From positions 1 through 39,348 of the forward strand of contig NZ_JANHJQ010000008.1 of the NCBI RefSeq assembly GCF_024609785.1: a DNA stretch of 39,348 nt, given 5' to 3'. Position numbers and translations under genes: made by a program. The notes under the pieces were generated by a model that worked only from the letters and a program-made list of their open reading frames with translations, searched no databases and had not been told where the DNA came from. Positions 15,691-23,440 of this stretch are shown piece after piece. Each line of letters starts with the position of its first letter. Position 1 is the first letter of the stretch. Origin of the DNA: Pseudalkalibacillus decolorationis (lineage in GTDB: Bacteria; Bacillota; Bacilli; Bacillales; Fictibacillaceae).

Positions 15691-15743
15691 ATCATAAGGT
15701 GAAATTGTTAACCTACTATTAATCTAGTTTTAATTTTGTCGAA
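15691..15743 (-). promoter_or_regulatory. phoX promoter with Pho-box-like repeats
   Basis: On the minus strand the hexamers TTAAAA (15733-15728), TTAATA (15722-15717) and TTAACA (15711-15706) recur at exactly 11-bp intervals, with TTCGAC at 15743 just upstream. This matches the direct repeats TT(A/C/T)ACA bound by PhoP. A -10 TATGAT is at 15696-15691 with no good -35, as expected for an activated promoter. Control by phosphate starvation is inferred. Confidence 0.6.
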
Positions 15744-15793
15744 TAAACAGAAAGATAGTAACCTTCTACCTGCTTCATTTTAAAGAAAGAGCA

Positions 15794-15838
15794 CATAAAA
15801 GAAGGTAACCATCGTACTTTCGGCTACCTTCTTTTATG
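15794..15838 (-). terminator. Terminator of the metX-metY-hom operon
   Basis: CATAAAAGAAGGTA and TACCTTCTTTTATG form a perfect 14-bp stem with a 17-nt loop, about 117 nt past the hom stop. The arm end TTCTTTTATG supplies the U-rich tract on the minus strand. Confidence 0.7.
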
Positions 15839-15954
15839 AACCTGATTTCGAATATCTATATATAAATTCCGCCAGTAATGCATAAGTCCTATTCGGTTTG
15901 TTTAAATGTAAAGTTCATGTGAATTTTTGCTTACTATTATTAAAAGAATCAAAG

Positions 15955-17190
15955 TTACGCAGTTACGACAGCCTTCCTAATTGGTAGAGATGAGCTGCTA
16001 GCGACAGGATAGACGACAAGGTCACTGTTTTTTAACGTTAAACGTTCAAGCTCTGACCTGTTTGTTTTGATTAAACGAGCAGTAACATGTTTTCCTTGAT
16101 CACTAATTGATTCTTCAAACAGCGTAACCCCTTCAAATGGGTCATCTGAGTTTCCGATGACAAACCAGGTTTGTGTGCTATCTTCAGAAATGCTTGTTAA
16201 TGTTCCTCCTTTTAAAGGATCCGATTGCTGTTCTCCATTAATCACAGTTACGAAATCTTCAATGATTGCACTTGCCGTTGGAAACTTCCCTGCACCTGGA
16301 CCTTGCAGCTTTAATTGACCAACCAGGTTTCCTGTTAGAGCGATAGCATTGTCGACCCCTTCAACGGAATATAGTGGATGGTCTTCTGAAACAACTTTTG
16401 GTCCCACCTCGACTTTTAAGTTTTTATTCTTATAGGTTAATGATGCGACATGCTTAATCCTAAATCCGAATGATTCAGCGAGGCTGATATGATTTAAAGC
16501 TATGTCCCGGATACCTTTACGAGTGATGCTTTCCCAATCAGGTTGTTGGCCGAATAACAACTCAGAGAGAATCACGATTTTATAAAAGGCGTCATGTCCG
16601 TCAATGTCATTGGAGGGGTCTGCTTCTGCATATCCCTTGTCCTGTGCCGATTGAAGCGCATCCTGAAATGAAGATTGCGTATTACGGATATCACTTAAAA
16701 TGAAGTTCGAAGTTCCGTTTAGTATGGCTTCGATCTGTACCACCGAATTGACCTTCAGAAGTTGTCGAAGGGTACCAATTATTGGAATACCACCTGCGAC
16801 TGATGCTTCATACGAAACGCGCACATTGTTTTCCGATGCTCTTTGTTTCAACTCTCGACCTTTATGTGCAAACAATTCTTTGTTGGCAGTAATGATATGA
16901 CAGCCCTTATCAATTGCTTTCGATAAGTACGTATAACCAGGTTCAACTCCAACAATTGCTTCAATAACCACATCAAGATCCGGTATCGCCAATATTTGAT
17001 TGATGTCTGAAGTAACTAAGATCTCCGGATTGATGTTCCGTTCTTTCTTCTCGTCATGTATTAAAACACCTGAAACTTCAACACGTTTACCAAGTAAAAT
17101 GTCTAACCGTTCTTGATAAGATTGGATGATTTCATATACACCGCTACCAACTGTTCCGAAACCCAGAAGTGCCACTTTGATTTTCCCCAT
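15955..17190 (-). CDS. hom: Homoserine dehydrogenase
   Basis: Reduces aspartate semialdehyde to homoserine with NAD(P)H, the branch point to threonine and methionine. 411 residues: N-terminal Rossmann fold LLGFGTVGSG, the substrate region ANKELFA and ASVAGGIPII, LNGTSNFIL, DPSNDIDGHDAFYK (catalytic Asp/Lys area), then a divergent C-terminal region that should be the ACT-like regulatory part but with little recognisable motif. AGGAGGGG precedes the ATG. Third gene of the S-box operon, 33 nt after metY, so this copy is dedicated to methionine supply; a second hom with thrC/thrB is expected elsewhere. Confidence 0.93.
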   Translation of the reverse strand: MGKIKVALLGFGTVGSGVYEIIQSYQERLDILLGKRVEVSGVLIHDEKKERNINPEILVTSDINQILAIPDLDVVIEAIVGVEPGYTYLSKAIDKGCHIITANKELFAHKGRELKQRASENNVRVSYEASVAGGIPIIGTLRQLLKVNSVVQIEAILNGTSNFILSDIRNTQSSFQDALQSAQDKGYAEADPSNDIDGHDAFYKIVILSELLFGQQPDWESITRKGIRDIALNHISLAESFGFRIKHVASLTYKNKNLKVEVGPKVVSEDHPLYSVEGVDNAIALTGNLVGQLKLQGPGAGKFPTASAIIEDFVTVINGEQQSDPLKGGTLTSISEDSTQTWFVIGNSDDPFEGVTLFEESISDQGKHVTARLIKTNRSELERLTLKNSDLVVYPVASSSSLPIRKAVVTA

Positions 17191-17223
17191 TTTTCCCCTC
17201 CTGTTTGTAATTAAATACTTTGT

Positions 17224-18534
17224 TTAGTTCACCTGTTCTACTTTATGACTTGTTGCAACCTTGATCGCTTGGTCTAAATCGTCAATAAGATCGTCGACAT
17301 GTTCAATTCCGATCGATAGACGAATGAGATCTTCAGTGACTCCTGAAGTTACGAGTTCATCTGCATTTAATTGCTGGTGGGTAGTGCTCGCAGGATGAAT
17401 GATTAAGCTTTTCGCATCTCCAACATTCGCAACATGTGACCACAGACTGACATTGTTAATCACTGCAACACCGGATTCTCTACCACCTTTTATTCCAAAA
17501 ACTACGACCGATCCGGCACCCTTAGGTAAGTATTTTTTTGCCAAATGATAAGATGGATGTTCAACTTGCTCCGGATATAAGACCCAACTTACACCTGGAT
17601 GGTTTTCTAAGTAGGAAACGATTTTTCTCGTATTTGCCACATGCTCTTTTATACGAACATGTAACGTTTCAATCCCAAGTGCAATTTGGTATGCACTATT
17701 TGCACTTAATGCTGGGCCGGTGTCTCTTAATAGTTGCACGCGTGCTTTGATTATAAATGCCGTTTCAGGTAAAGCTTCTGCATAAACGATTCCATGATAA
17801 CTATGATCCGGCTCCGTGAACCCAGGAAACTTCGGTGAGTTCCAATCAAATTTCCCTGCATCCACAATTAAGCCGCCAAGTGTCGTGCCATTTCCTCCTA
17901 GCCACTTTGTAGCCGAATGGACAACAATATCAGCGCCGTGCTCAATAGGTCTGCATAAATAAGGGGTCGCAAATGTGTTATCGATGATCAAAGGAATGCC
18001 AAATTCGTGAGCAATGTTGGCGACTGCTTCAATATCGAGTACATGCAAGCCTGGATTCCCGATTGTTTCGGCAAAGATTGCCTTTGTTTCTGGCGTGATC
18101 GCGTTACGGAAATTCTCAGGATCGGCCGGATCGACAAAGTGCGTTTTAATCCCGTACTTTGGCAGTGTTGTTGCGAAAAGGTTATAGGTTCCCCCGTATA
18201 AAGTTGAAGCCGAAACAATCTCGTCACCGGCATGAGCGAGATTCAGAATCGAGGTGGAAATCGCTGCCATTCCACTTGCGACTCCAAGAGCTCCAATACC
18301 ACCTTCCAGCTGGGCAACCCGCTCTTCAACTACATTCACAGTTGGATTCCCAATTCTGCTATAAATATAACCCTGTTCTTTCAAGGCAAATAGATTCGCC
18401 GCATGATCAGTATTTTCAAATTTGTAAGCGTTAGACTGATAAATCGGAAGTGAACGTGCTCCTGTTGCAGGGTCTGCCTCTAGCCCTCCATGTACACCAA
18501 CTGTTTCTAAACGAAAATTCTTATTCTCACTCAT
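17224..18534 (-). CDS. metY: O-acetylhomoserine sulfhydrylase MetY
   Basis: PLP enzyme that joins O-acetylhomoserine and sulfide to homocysteine (bacterial direct sulfhydrylation). 436 residues of the Cys/Met metabolism family with the PLP lysine in VVHSATKWLGG, the N-terminal RLETVGVHGG and YSRIGNPT, and the long insert typical of MetY against MetB/MetC. I start at ATG 18534 with GGAG 8 nt upstream; an upstream GTG at 18543 overlaps the ribosome binding site. Placed between metX and hom, it uses metX's product directly. Confidence 0.93.
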   Translation of the reverse strand: MSENKNFRLETVGVHGGLEADPATGARSLPIYQSNAYKFENTDHAANLFALKEQGYIYSRIGNPTVNVVEERVAQLEGGIGALGVASGMAAISTSILNLAHAGDEIVSASTLYGGTYNLFATTLPKYGIKTHFVDPADPENFRNAITPETKAIFAETIGNPGLHVLDIEAVANIAHEFGIPLIIDNTFATPYLCRPIEHGADIVVHSATKWLGGNGTTLGGLIVDAGKFDWNSPKFPGFTEPDHSYHGIVYAEALPETAFIIKARVQLLRDTGPALSANSAYQIALGIETLHVRIKEHVANTRKIVSYLENHPGVSWVLYPEQVEHPSYHLAKKYLPKGAGSVVVFGIKGGRESGVAVINNVSLWSHVANVGDAKSLIIHPASTTHQQLNADELVTSGVTEDLIRLSIGIEHVDDLIDDLDQAIKVATSHKVEQVN

Positions 18535-18623
18535 TACCGTCACTCCTCTGTTTTTTTAGTAAAATTGATGACTTAACTCGTTATTCACCGTTCAGCACTG
18601 CCTTTTGTCCTATTAACTCGTTC

Positions 18624-19745
18624 TCATAAGGCTTTCTTTTCAGCGTTGATCCCGCTCTTTACCAAGTTCGTTTGTTTCAGTTTGTTCCGGAGTATATACC
18701 CCCACTTCTCAAATTCAACTAGAAACCCGTCATGACCAAATTTCGTTTCTACCTCGAAAAAGTTAGCCTCTACTTGGTTTCCACACGATAAGACCAATTG
18801 TTGAAGCATTTCTGGAGTGTAGATCAAATCATTACTAAAACCAATTGCAACAATCGGTGCTTGGATATGTTGAACAGCTTCCTGCCACCCTCCCCTTCCT
18901 TTTCCAATATCGTGAAGGTCCATTGCTTTTAATAGGTACAAATAACTGTTTGCATCGAAGCGTTGTGTTAACTTTCCCCCTTGATAATTGAGATAAGATT
19001 CAATCTCGAATGCTGGATCTCGGTGGTGCTGGAGCCCTATCGGAAACTCCTTACGTTGAAACCTTTCACTGAACAATTGATCGGTCCGATATGTCAGCAT
19101 TCCTATCATTCTCGCAAGTGCCAACCCGTTTTCAGGACCAAGACCCTTTGCATAATTCCCATCGTTCCAGTTCGAGTCGTTCAGAATCGCAGTCCGAGAA
19201 ATATGGTTAAATGCGATTCCGAAATCACTAAGTCGAGGTGTTACAGCAAGTGGGAACAGTAACTCCATCAGCTGAGGATATTGGATCCCCCATTCGAGAA
19301 CCTGCATCCCACCGAGTGAACCGCCAATGACTGCTTTTAAATGATGAATTTTTAATTTTTGTAAGGCTAGAAATTGTGCATTGACTATATCTTTTATTGT
19401 GATGAACGGAAATTGTCCTTGATAAGGTTCGCCGGTAATTGGATTTTCGGAGGTTGGTCCAGTTGAGCCATCGCATCCACCTAGGACATTAAACGTTAAG
19501 ACTTGATACTTCGTCGTATCGATATAGCCTCCTTGGTTAATTAGCCCACTCCACCAACCTGGGTGTTCATCATTACCGACTGTATACTGGTTACCGGTTA
19601 AGGCGTGACATACAAGAATCACCGGGGCATCAATTGGTCCTGCCCGTTCAAAAGCCAATTCGACCCTGGGAAGTGTAGTGCCAGATTCTAACTTGATGTC
19701 ACCGATTTTGACAGTTCCGTTTTCATAAAATAGTTGCTCGGTCAT
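18624..19745 (-). CDS. metX: Homoserine O-acetyltransferase MetX
   Basis: An alpha/beta hydrolase-fold acyltransferase making O-acetylhomoserine from homoserine and acetyl-CoA. 373 residues; nucleophile Ser143 in GGSLGGMQ, acid Asp in FSNDLIY, His in FGHDGFLVE, plus NVLGGCDGSTGP. AAAGGGGG precedes the ATG. First gene of the methionine operon, preceded by a SAM-I riboswitch. Some MetX-family enzymes use succinyl-CoA; pairing with MetY favours acetyl. Confidence 0.94.
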   Translation of the reverse strand: MTEQLFYENGTVKIGDIKLESGTTLPRVELAFERAGPIDAPVILVCHALTGNQYTVGNDEHPGWWSGLINQGGYIDTTKYQVLTFNVLGGCDGSTGPTSENPITGEPYQGQFPFITIKDIVNAQFLALQKLKIHHLKAVIGGSLGGMQVLEWGIQYPQLMELLFPLAVTPRLSDFGIAFNHISRTAILNDSNWNDGNYAKGLGPENGLALARMIGMLTYRTDQLFSERFQRKEFPIGLQHHRDPAFEIESYLNYQGGKLTQRFDANSYLYLLKAMDLHDIGKGRGGWQEAVQHIQAPIVAIGFSNDLIYTPEMLQQLVLSCGNQVEANFFEVETKFGHDGFLVEFEKWGYILRNKLKQTNLVKSGINAEKKAL

Positions 19746-19824
19746 GGTATTCCCCCTTTAAACGATCCAGTTGTTACTCGCAAATTAAAGTTAAAACGCA
19801 TAAAAATTCCTGTTTTTAGCCATC

Positions 19825-19984
19825 AAAAAAGCCTCCCTGAGATTACAGAGAGGCAAAATGTACACATTTGTCTCTCTCATCTCTCAAAGCTTTACGCTTT
19901 GTTGGATTTGGCACCATTTCAAACAAATGTTTGACGGTTGCCGGGCATCATCGGGCCAGTCCCTCTGCCTCTCTTGATAAGAGT
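19825..19984 (-). ncRNA. SAM-I (S-box) riboswitch with terminator
   Basis: On the minus strand, CTTATCAAGAGAGG at the 5' end, GAGGGACTGGCCC, then TGATGCCCGGCAACC are the conserved S-box core; P3 and P4 stems follow, and GAGATGAGAGAG closes P1. The terminator stem GCCTCTCTG/CAGGGAGGC (19854-19831) ends in TTTTTT. High SAM would stop transcription before metX. The ATG of metX is about 80 nt downstream. Confidence 0.95.
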
Positions 19985-20024
19985 TTAAAAAATCATTTAA
20001 TTTAGTTTTGTGAAATTATTATGG

Positions 20025-20053
20025 ATTGTAGCACGCTAAAAAAATAGTGTCAA
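20025..20053 (-). promoter_or_regulatory. Promoter of the metX-metY-hom operon
   Basis: TTGACA (20053-20048), 17-nt spacer, TACAAT (20030-20025), about 40 nt ahead of the riboswitch. It begins right after the trpE(G) stop codon at 20067. Confidence 0.8.
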
Positions 20054-20066
20054 CGGTTATTTATTA

Positions 20067-22256
20067 TTAATTTTCAGACGGTACCTTCACACGTACGTGT
20101 TCCATCACATTATTAATTATTTTCAAACCGATTTTGTCAGCGTTGGTTAAAATTGATTCCGGATGAAATTGAACTGCAAAAATTGGTAAGTGTTGATGTT
20201 GCACTGCCATAGGTACATTTTGTTCCGACTCCCCTACAAGATCAAGACTTCTAGGAATCGATTCAGCAAATAAGGAATGGTATAGACTTGCTCGAAATTT
20301 GTCCGGTATTCCCTTCCAAAGTGAATCCGTATTGTCCACATGTACAACTGTTGGTTTTCCATGCTGAGGTGTTTTCAATATAGTAATCTTCCCGCCAAAA
20401 TACTCGATAATTCCTTGAAAACCTAAACAAACTCCGAAGATCGGCAAATCCTTTCTCAAACATATCTCAATCGTTTCAGAAATTTTGAAATCCTCTGGTC
20501 TTCCAGGTCCAGGTGACAAAACAATCAGGTCATAAATAGGATCTTTCCTAATCTCCTCCCTTGCCAGATGGGCTCTTAATGTTCGGACTTCCGCTCCAGT
20601 TTGTCGTAAAAAGTCTGCTAAGCTATGGACAAATGAATCCTCATGGTCAACGAGCAAAACCTTTTTACCTACACCTGCCCGATACCCCTGTTCATCACAA
20701 GGTCCATCATTGTCAGTTGGCTTTCGAACAGCCTGGATTAATGCGGCTGCTTTCGTTAATGTCTCCTGTTCCTCCGCTTCAGGAATCGAATCGTATAACA
20801 ATGTTGCGCCAGCTCTTATTTCAGCAACACCGTTTTTGATGTTCATCGTTCTTAACGTTAATCCAGTGTTTAAATCCCCGTTGAAGCCATACCACCCGAC
20901 AGCACCGCCATACCACCCTCTCGGTGATGCTTCATGATCTTCAATCCAGCGAATCGCCGCTTTTTTCGGTGCCCCAGTAATCGTAACAGCCCACATGTGA
21001 GTCAAAAAGGCATCAAGCGCGTCAAATTCTGGACGAATTCGGCCTTCAACATGGTCTACTGTATGAATTAAATGGGAATATAGCTCAATTTGACGCCTCC
21101 CAATCACCTTCACAGAACCGGGCTCACAAATTCGGGATTTGTCATTACGGTCGACATCGGTACACATCGTCAGTTCATCTTCATCCTTTGTCGAGTTTAA
21201 TAACGTTCGTATTTGTTCGGCATCTCCCATCGCATCTTCGCCTCGTTTAATCGTTCCTGAAATTGGACATGTTTCAACTCGACTTCCTTCTGTCCGTACA
21301 TACATTTCAGGGGAAGAACCAACAAGGTACTCATTTCCGAGATTGATGATAAATCCATATGGACTAGGATTAATGTCCTGTAATCGTGTGAAGACCTCAG
21401 ATGGGAGCTGCTCACACTTTTCAAAAATCGAATGAGAGGGAACGACTTCAAACAAATCTCCTTTTTTGAAAGCATCCTTCGCAATGTTGACTTTTTCAGC
21501 ATACAATCCAGGTTGAAACGTTTGTGGGGGATTCTCCTTCGAAAAAGTTGGTTGGCGATAAGTCCCACTTCGCTTTAATCCATTTGTCACTTTCCCTGTA
21601 GACGGAACTTCAAACTCATAGGATAGCTGATAAGCTGCTTTTAGGTCATGATCCACAACAATTAATTGATCAGGAATAAACAAAACGAGATCATTCGATT
21701 CTTTACTACGATCATGCTTCAAAGGGATCGGTTCAAACTGAAAAAGCAGGTCATACCCAAATGCCCCATATAAACCAAGAAACGCATCTTGATCAGATTC
21801 AAATAGAGTTTTAACCGCTCGTATGACCGTGAAAATGGAAGGTTGCATACTGCGCTTTTCTTCTTCATATACTTGATGATTGTCTATCACTCGACCACTC
21901 AGCACATTACCCTCAAGTGTTACAGAACTAATTTCATCCAGTTTCTCCAATGCTCCATAAATCGATGATAATAAAATTTCACCTCTTACGTTTTGTGCCT
22001 CGAATACAAACGTTCTACCCTGCGCACTGAATTCCATCATTGGGTTATAAAATCCAACATCCCAACGAGTGTATCGGCCAGGATATTCATACCGGCTGGA
22101 GAACAGTGCACCTTTTCGATAATCAATTTCTTTTAAGATACCATCCGTCGCATTTTCATATTCGAGTACTTTCTTCTGTCTAGATATATGGATTCCACCA
22201 CTCGTTGTATAAGAGGTGTTACCAATTCGGTCCTGGTCATGCGTTAATATACTCAT
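20067..22256 (-). CDS. trpE(G): Fused anthranilate synthase TrpE(G)
   Basis: Converts chorismate and glutamine to anthranilate, the first step of tryptophan synthesis, in one polypeptide. 729 residues: TrpE part (about 1-520) with YEYPGRYTRWD, PFEV-like DLFEVVPS, SGTIKRGED and TMCTDVDRND chorismate-binding motifs; then a linker and a class I glutamine amidotransferase domain (about 540-729) with GVCLGFQG nucleophile Cys and FHPES catalytic His-Glu. Bacilli normally have separate trpE and pabA/trpG; this fusion and the YEYPGRYTRWD region match the TrpE(G) type known from rhizobia. GGAGGAA precedes ATG 22256. It is monocistronic here, preceded by a long TRAP-like leader. Confidence 0.93.
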   Translation of the reverse strand: MSILTHDQDRIGNTSYTTSGGIHISRQKKVLEYENATDGILKEIDYRKGALFSSRYEYPGRYTRWDVGFYNPMMEFSAQGRTFVFEAQNVRGEILLSSIYGALEKLDEISSVTLEGNVLSGRVIDNHQVYEEEKRSMQPSIFTVIRAVKTLFESDQDAFLGLYGAFGYDLLFQFEPIPLKHDRSKESNDLVLFIPDQLIVVDHDLKAAYQLSYEFEVPSTGKVTNGLKRSGTYRQPTFSKENPPQTFQPGLYAEKVNIAKDAFKKGDLFEVVPSHSIFEKCEQLPSEVFTRLQDINPSPYGFIINLGNEYLVGSSPEMYVRTEGSRVETCPISGTIKRGEDAMGDAEQIRTLLNSTKDEDELTMCTDVDRNDKSRICEPGSVKVIGRRQIELYSHLIHTVDHVEGRIRPEFDALDAFLTHMWAVTITGAPKKAAIRWIEDHEASPRGWYGGAVGWYGFNGDLNTGLTLRTMNIKNGVAEIRAGATLLYDSIPEAEEQETLTKAAALIQAVRKPTDNDGPCDEQGYRAGVGKKVLLVDHEDSFVHSLADFLRQTGAEVRTLRAHLAREEIRKDPIYDLIVLSPGPGRPEDFKISETIEICLRKDLPIFGVCLGFQGIIEYFGGKITILKTPQHGKPTVVHVDNTDSLWKGIPDKFRASLYHSLFAESIPRSLDLVGESEQNVPMAVQHQHLPIFAVQFHPESILTNADKIGLKIINNVMEHVRVKVPSEN

Positions 22257-22263
22257 ATACTAT

Positions 22264-22351
22264 TTCCTCCAATGATGGAGAAGAGGAAGGATATATTTTC
22301 TCTAGCTCTTCTCTACTAATCTCAACAACCTCGGCTCACTCTACTCTTCTA
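22264..22351 (-). promoter_or_regulatory. TRAP-like site 2 and Shine-Dalgarno hairpin of trpE(G)
   Basis: On the minus strand ten UAG/GAG triplets (plus-strand starts 22349, 22344, 22339, 22335, 22330, 22321, 22316, 22311, 22306, 22302) are separated by 2, 2, 1, 2, 6, 2, 2, 2 and 1 nt, the pattern bound by TRAP. Downstream, UUCUCC can pair with GGAGGA of the Shine-Dalgarno (6 bp, 6-nt loop). Alternatively GAGAAGAG within the triplets (22313-22306) pairs with CUCUUCUC (22285-22278), 8 bp, which would free it. TRAP binding would therefore favour blocking translation. Confidence 0.65.
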
Positions 22352-22608
22352 ATTAATTCGAAATCGTATCTCTGCTATTTCTAAAGCATCAGCAATATCA
22401 TTCACATATCAAGCAACACGAATTAAGTCCAAATGACTTTACTAATAGTAAAAATTGATCGTTGAATAAGCCTGTTGTATTCAGGAATTTTAAAAATATA
22501 TGTACTTCAAGGTGGAATAAACCTCTGTTGTATAATCGGAAAGGACATCTCTATCACACTCCCTTTTCAGAAAGAAGATAGAGCTGAGGAAAATTTAAAT
22601 GGACTTGG

Positions 22609-22641
22609 AAAAACGATTGATTGGAGAGGGTCCATATCAAT
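22609..22641 (-). terminator. Attenuator-like terminator in the trpE(G) leader
   Basis: On the minus strand ATTGAT (22641-22636) pairs with ATCAAT (22621-22616), extended by GG/CC with a small bulge, followed by CG and TTTTT (22613-22609). It lies 21 nt after TRAP-like site 1, as in trp attenuators. The stem is modest and the antiterminator partner is only a weak 5-bp ATTGG/CCAAT. Confidence 0.5.
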
Positions 22642-22661
22642 TCTAGTTTAACCAATATACT

Positions 22662-22717
22662 CTATTGTTCTCGCCTCAACTCTTCTAACTAAGCTCTACT
22701 CATCTCAACTGAAACTA
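22662..22717 (-). promoter_or_regulatory. TRAP-like site 1 in the trpE(G) leader
   Basis: Ten triplets on the minus strand: UAG at 22717, then GAG, GAG, GAG, UAG, UAG, GAG, GAG, GAG and a final UAG at 22664. From the second triplet on the spacers are 2, 2, 2, 1, 2, 2, 2 and 5 nt. TRAP (mtrB product) wraps 11 such triplets when tryptophan is bound. Located just downstream of the promoter and upstream of a terminator. Confidence 0.7.
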
Positions 22718-22734
22718 ATTTAAAACGTAATTAC

Positions 22735-22763
22735 ATCCTAGATGAGGTAATTAAAGATGTCAA
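22735..22763 (-). promoter_or_regulatory. trpE(G) promoter
   Basis: TTGACA (22763-22758), 17-nt spacer, TAGGAT (22740-22735). Transcription would start near 22728, giving a leader of about 470 nt that includes both TRAP-like sites. Confidence 0.7.
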
Positions 22764-22890
22764 GGTATTATCTGAATCTAGATGCTAAGTTAACTTTACT
22801 TTTATTAGGAATTTTCAGGAACTAAATTGGAAAATAACGATACAATATTATCAAATAATTACTCTTTCATGCTTTTTATAGGAGGTAATC

Positions 22891-23367
22891 ATGGAATCCT
22901 CACAAAGTATTTTAGACCAAATAAGCGTGAAAATGAAAATCATGCAGACCTTAATCGGGATAATGGTTTTATTCATTATTGCAGGAACATTGTTAAGCTA
23001 TTTACAAATGTCCCCTAAGGTTGTCAGTTATATCGTTCCCTTTGAAATTTCAACTCCTGAACAAATACCGTTTGACACGGATGAAAGTTACGCAAGCATT
23101 GTCAGCCTTGAAAAGGTAAAGGTTATTTATAAAAATAAAAACGAAGAATTAGTCCTTTGGATTACTACAGATATTGGCTGGAATAATGTTTCTGACTGGG
23201 AAGAGAAAGTGAACCTAGAAGATGGGACCGAAGCCTATTACACAGAATTCCAAAATACCAAAATGCTATCTTGGCAAAATGATGGATTGGAATACGCCTT
23301 AGATTATTCTGGTACAAAAGATGTTGGTGAAAGAGAATTATTAAAGATTGCAGATTCCATCAAATAA
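22891..23367 (+). CDS. Membrane-anchored protein with a DUF4367-like C-terminus
   Basis: 158 residues: cytoplasmic N-terminus, one membrane span (about 17-38, TLIGIMVLFIIAGTLLSYL), then an extracellular domain of mixed beta strands. It ends in DGLEYALDY plus ELLKIADSIK, the pattern that closes DUF4367-like domains of anti-sigma or sporulation-related proteins. AGGAGGTAATC before the ATG is a strong ribosome binding site. Monocistronic between the trp leader and a terminator. Function unknown. Confidence 0.7.
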   Translation: MESSQSILDQISVKMKIMQTLIGIMVLFIIAGTLLSYLQMSPKVVSYIVPFEISTPEQIPFDTDESYASIVSLEKVKVIYKNKNEELVLWITTDIGWNNVSDWEEKVNLEDGTEAYYTEFQNTKMLSWQNDGLEYALDYSGTKDVGERELLKIADSIK

Positions 23368-23376
23368 TTTTATTAA

Positions 23377-23429
23377 AAAGAACCAGATACTCCTAAGATT
23401 CTTGTTCATTTGGAGTGATCTGGTTCTTT
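23377..23429. terminator. Bidirectional terminator
   Basis: AAAGAACCAGAT-A-CTCC and GGAG-TG-ATCTGGTTCTTT pair around an 18-nt loop, with A residues before and T residues after. It serves the DUF4367-like gene and the converging mhqO-like gene. Confidence 0.8.
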
Positions 23430-23440
23430 CAATGCTGGAA

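Noticed and set aside
22507-22548. Trp leader peptide
   Set aside because: A 14-codon minus-strand frame with a fair ribosome binding site, but it has no Trp codons and no overlap with the terminator.
22256-22800. T-box leader for trpE(G)
   Set aside because: No AGGGTGGNACCGCG-type block on the minus strand. GGTGGAATAAACC near 22511 is on the plus strand and only superficially similar.
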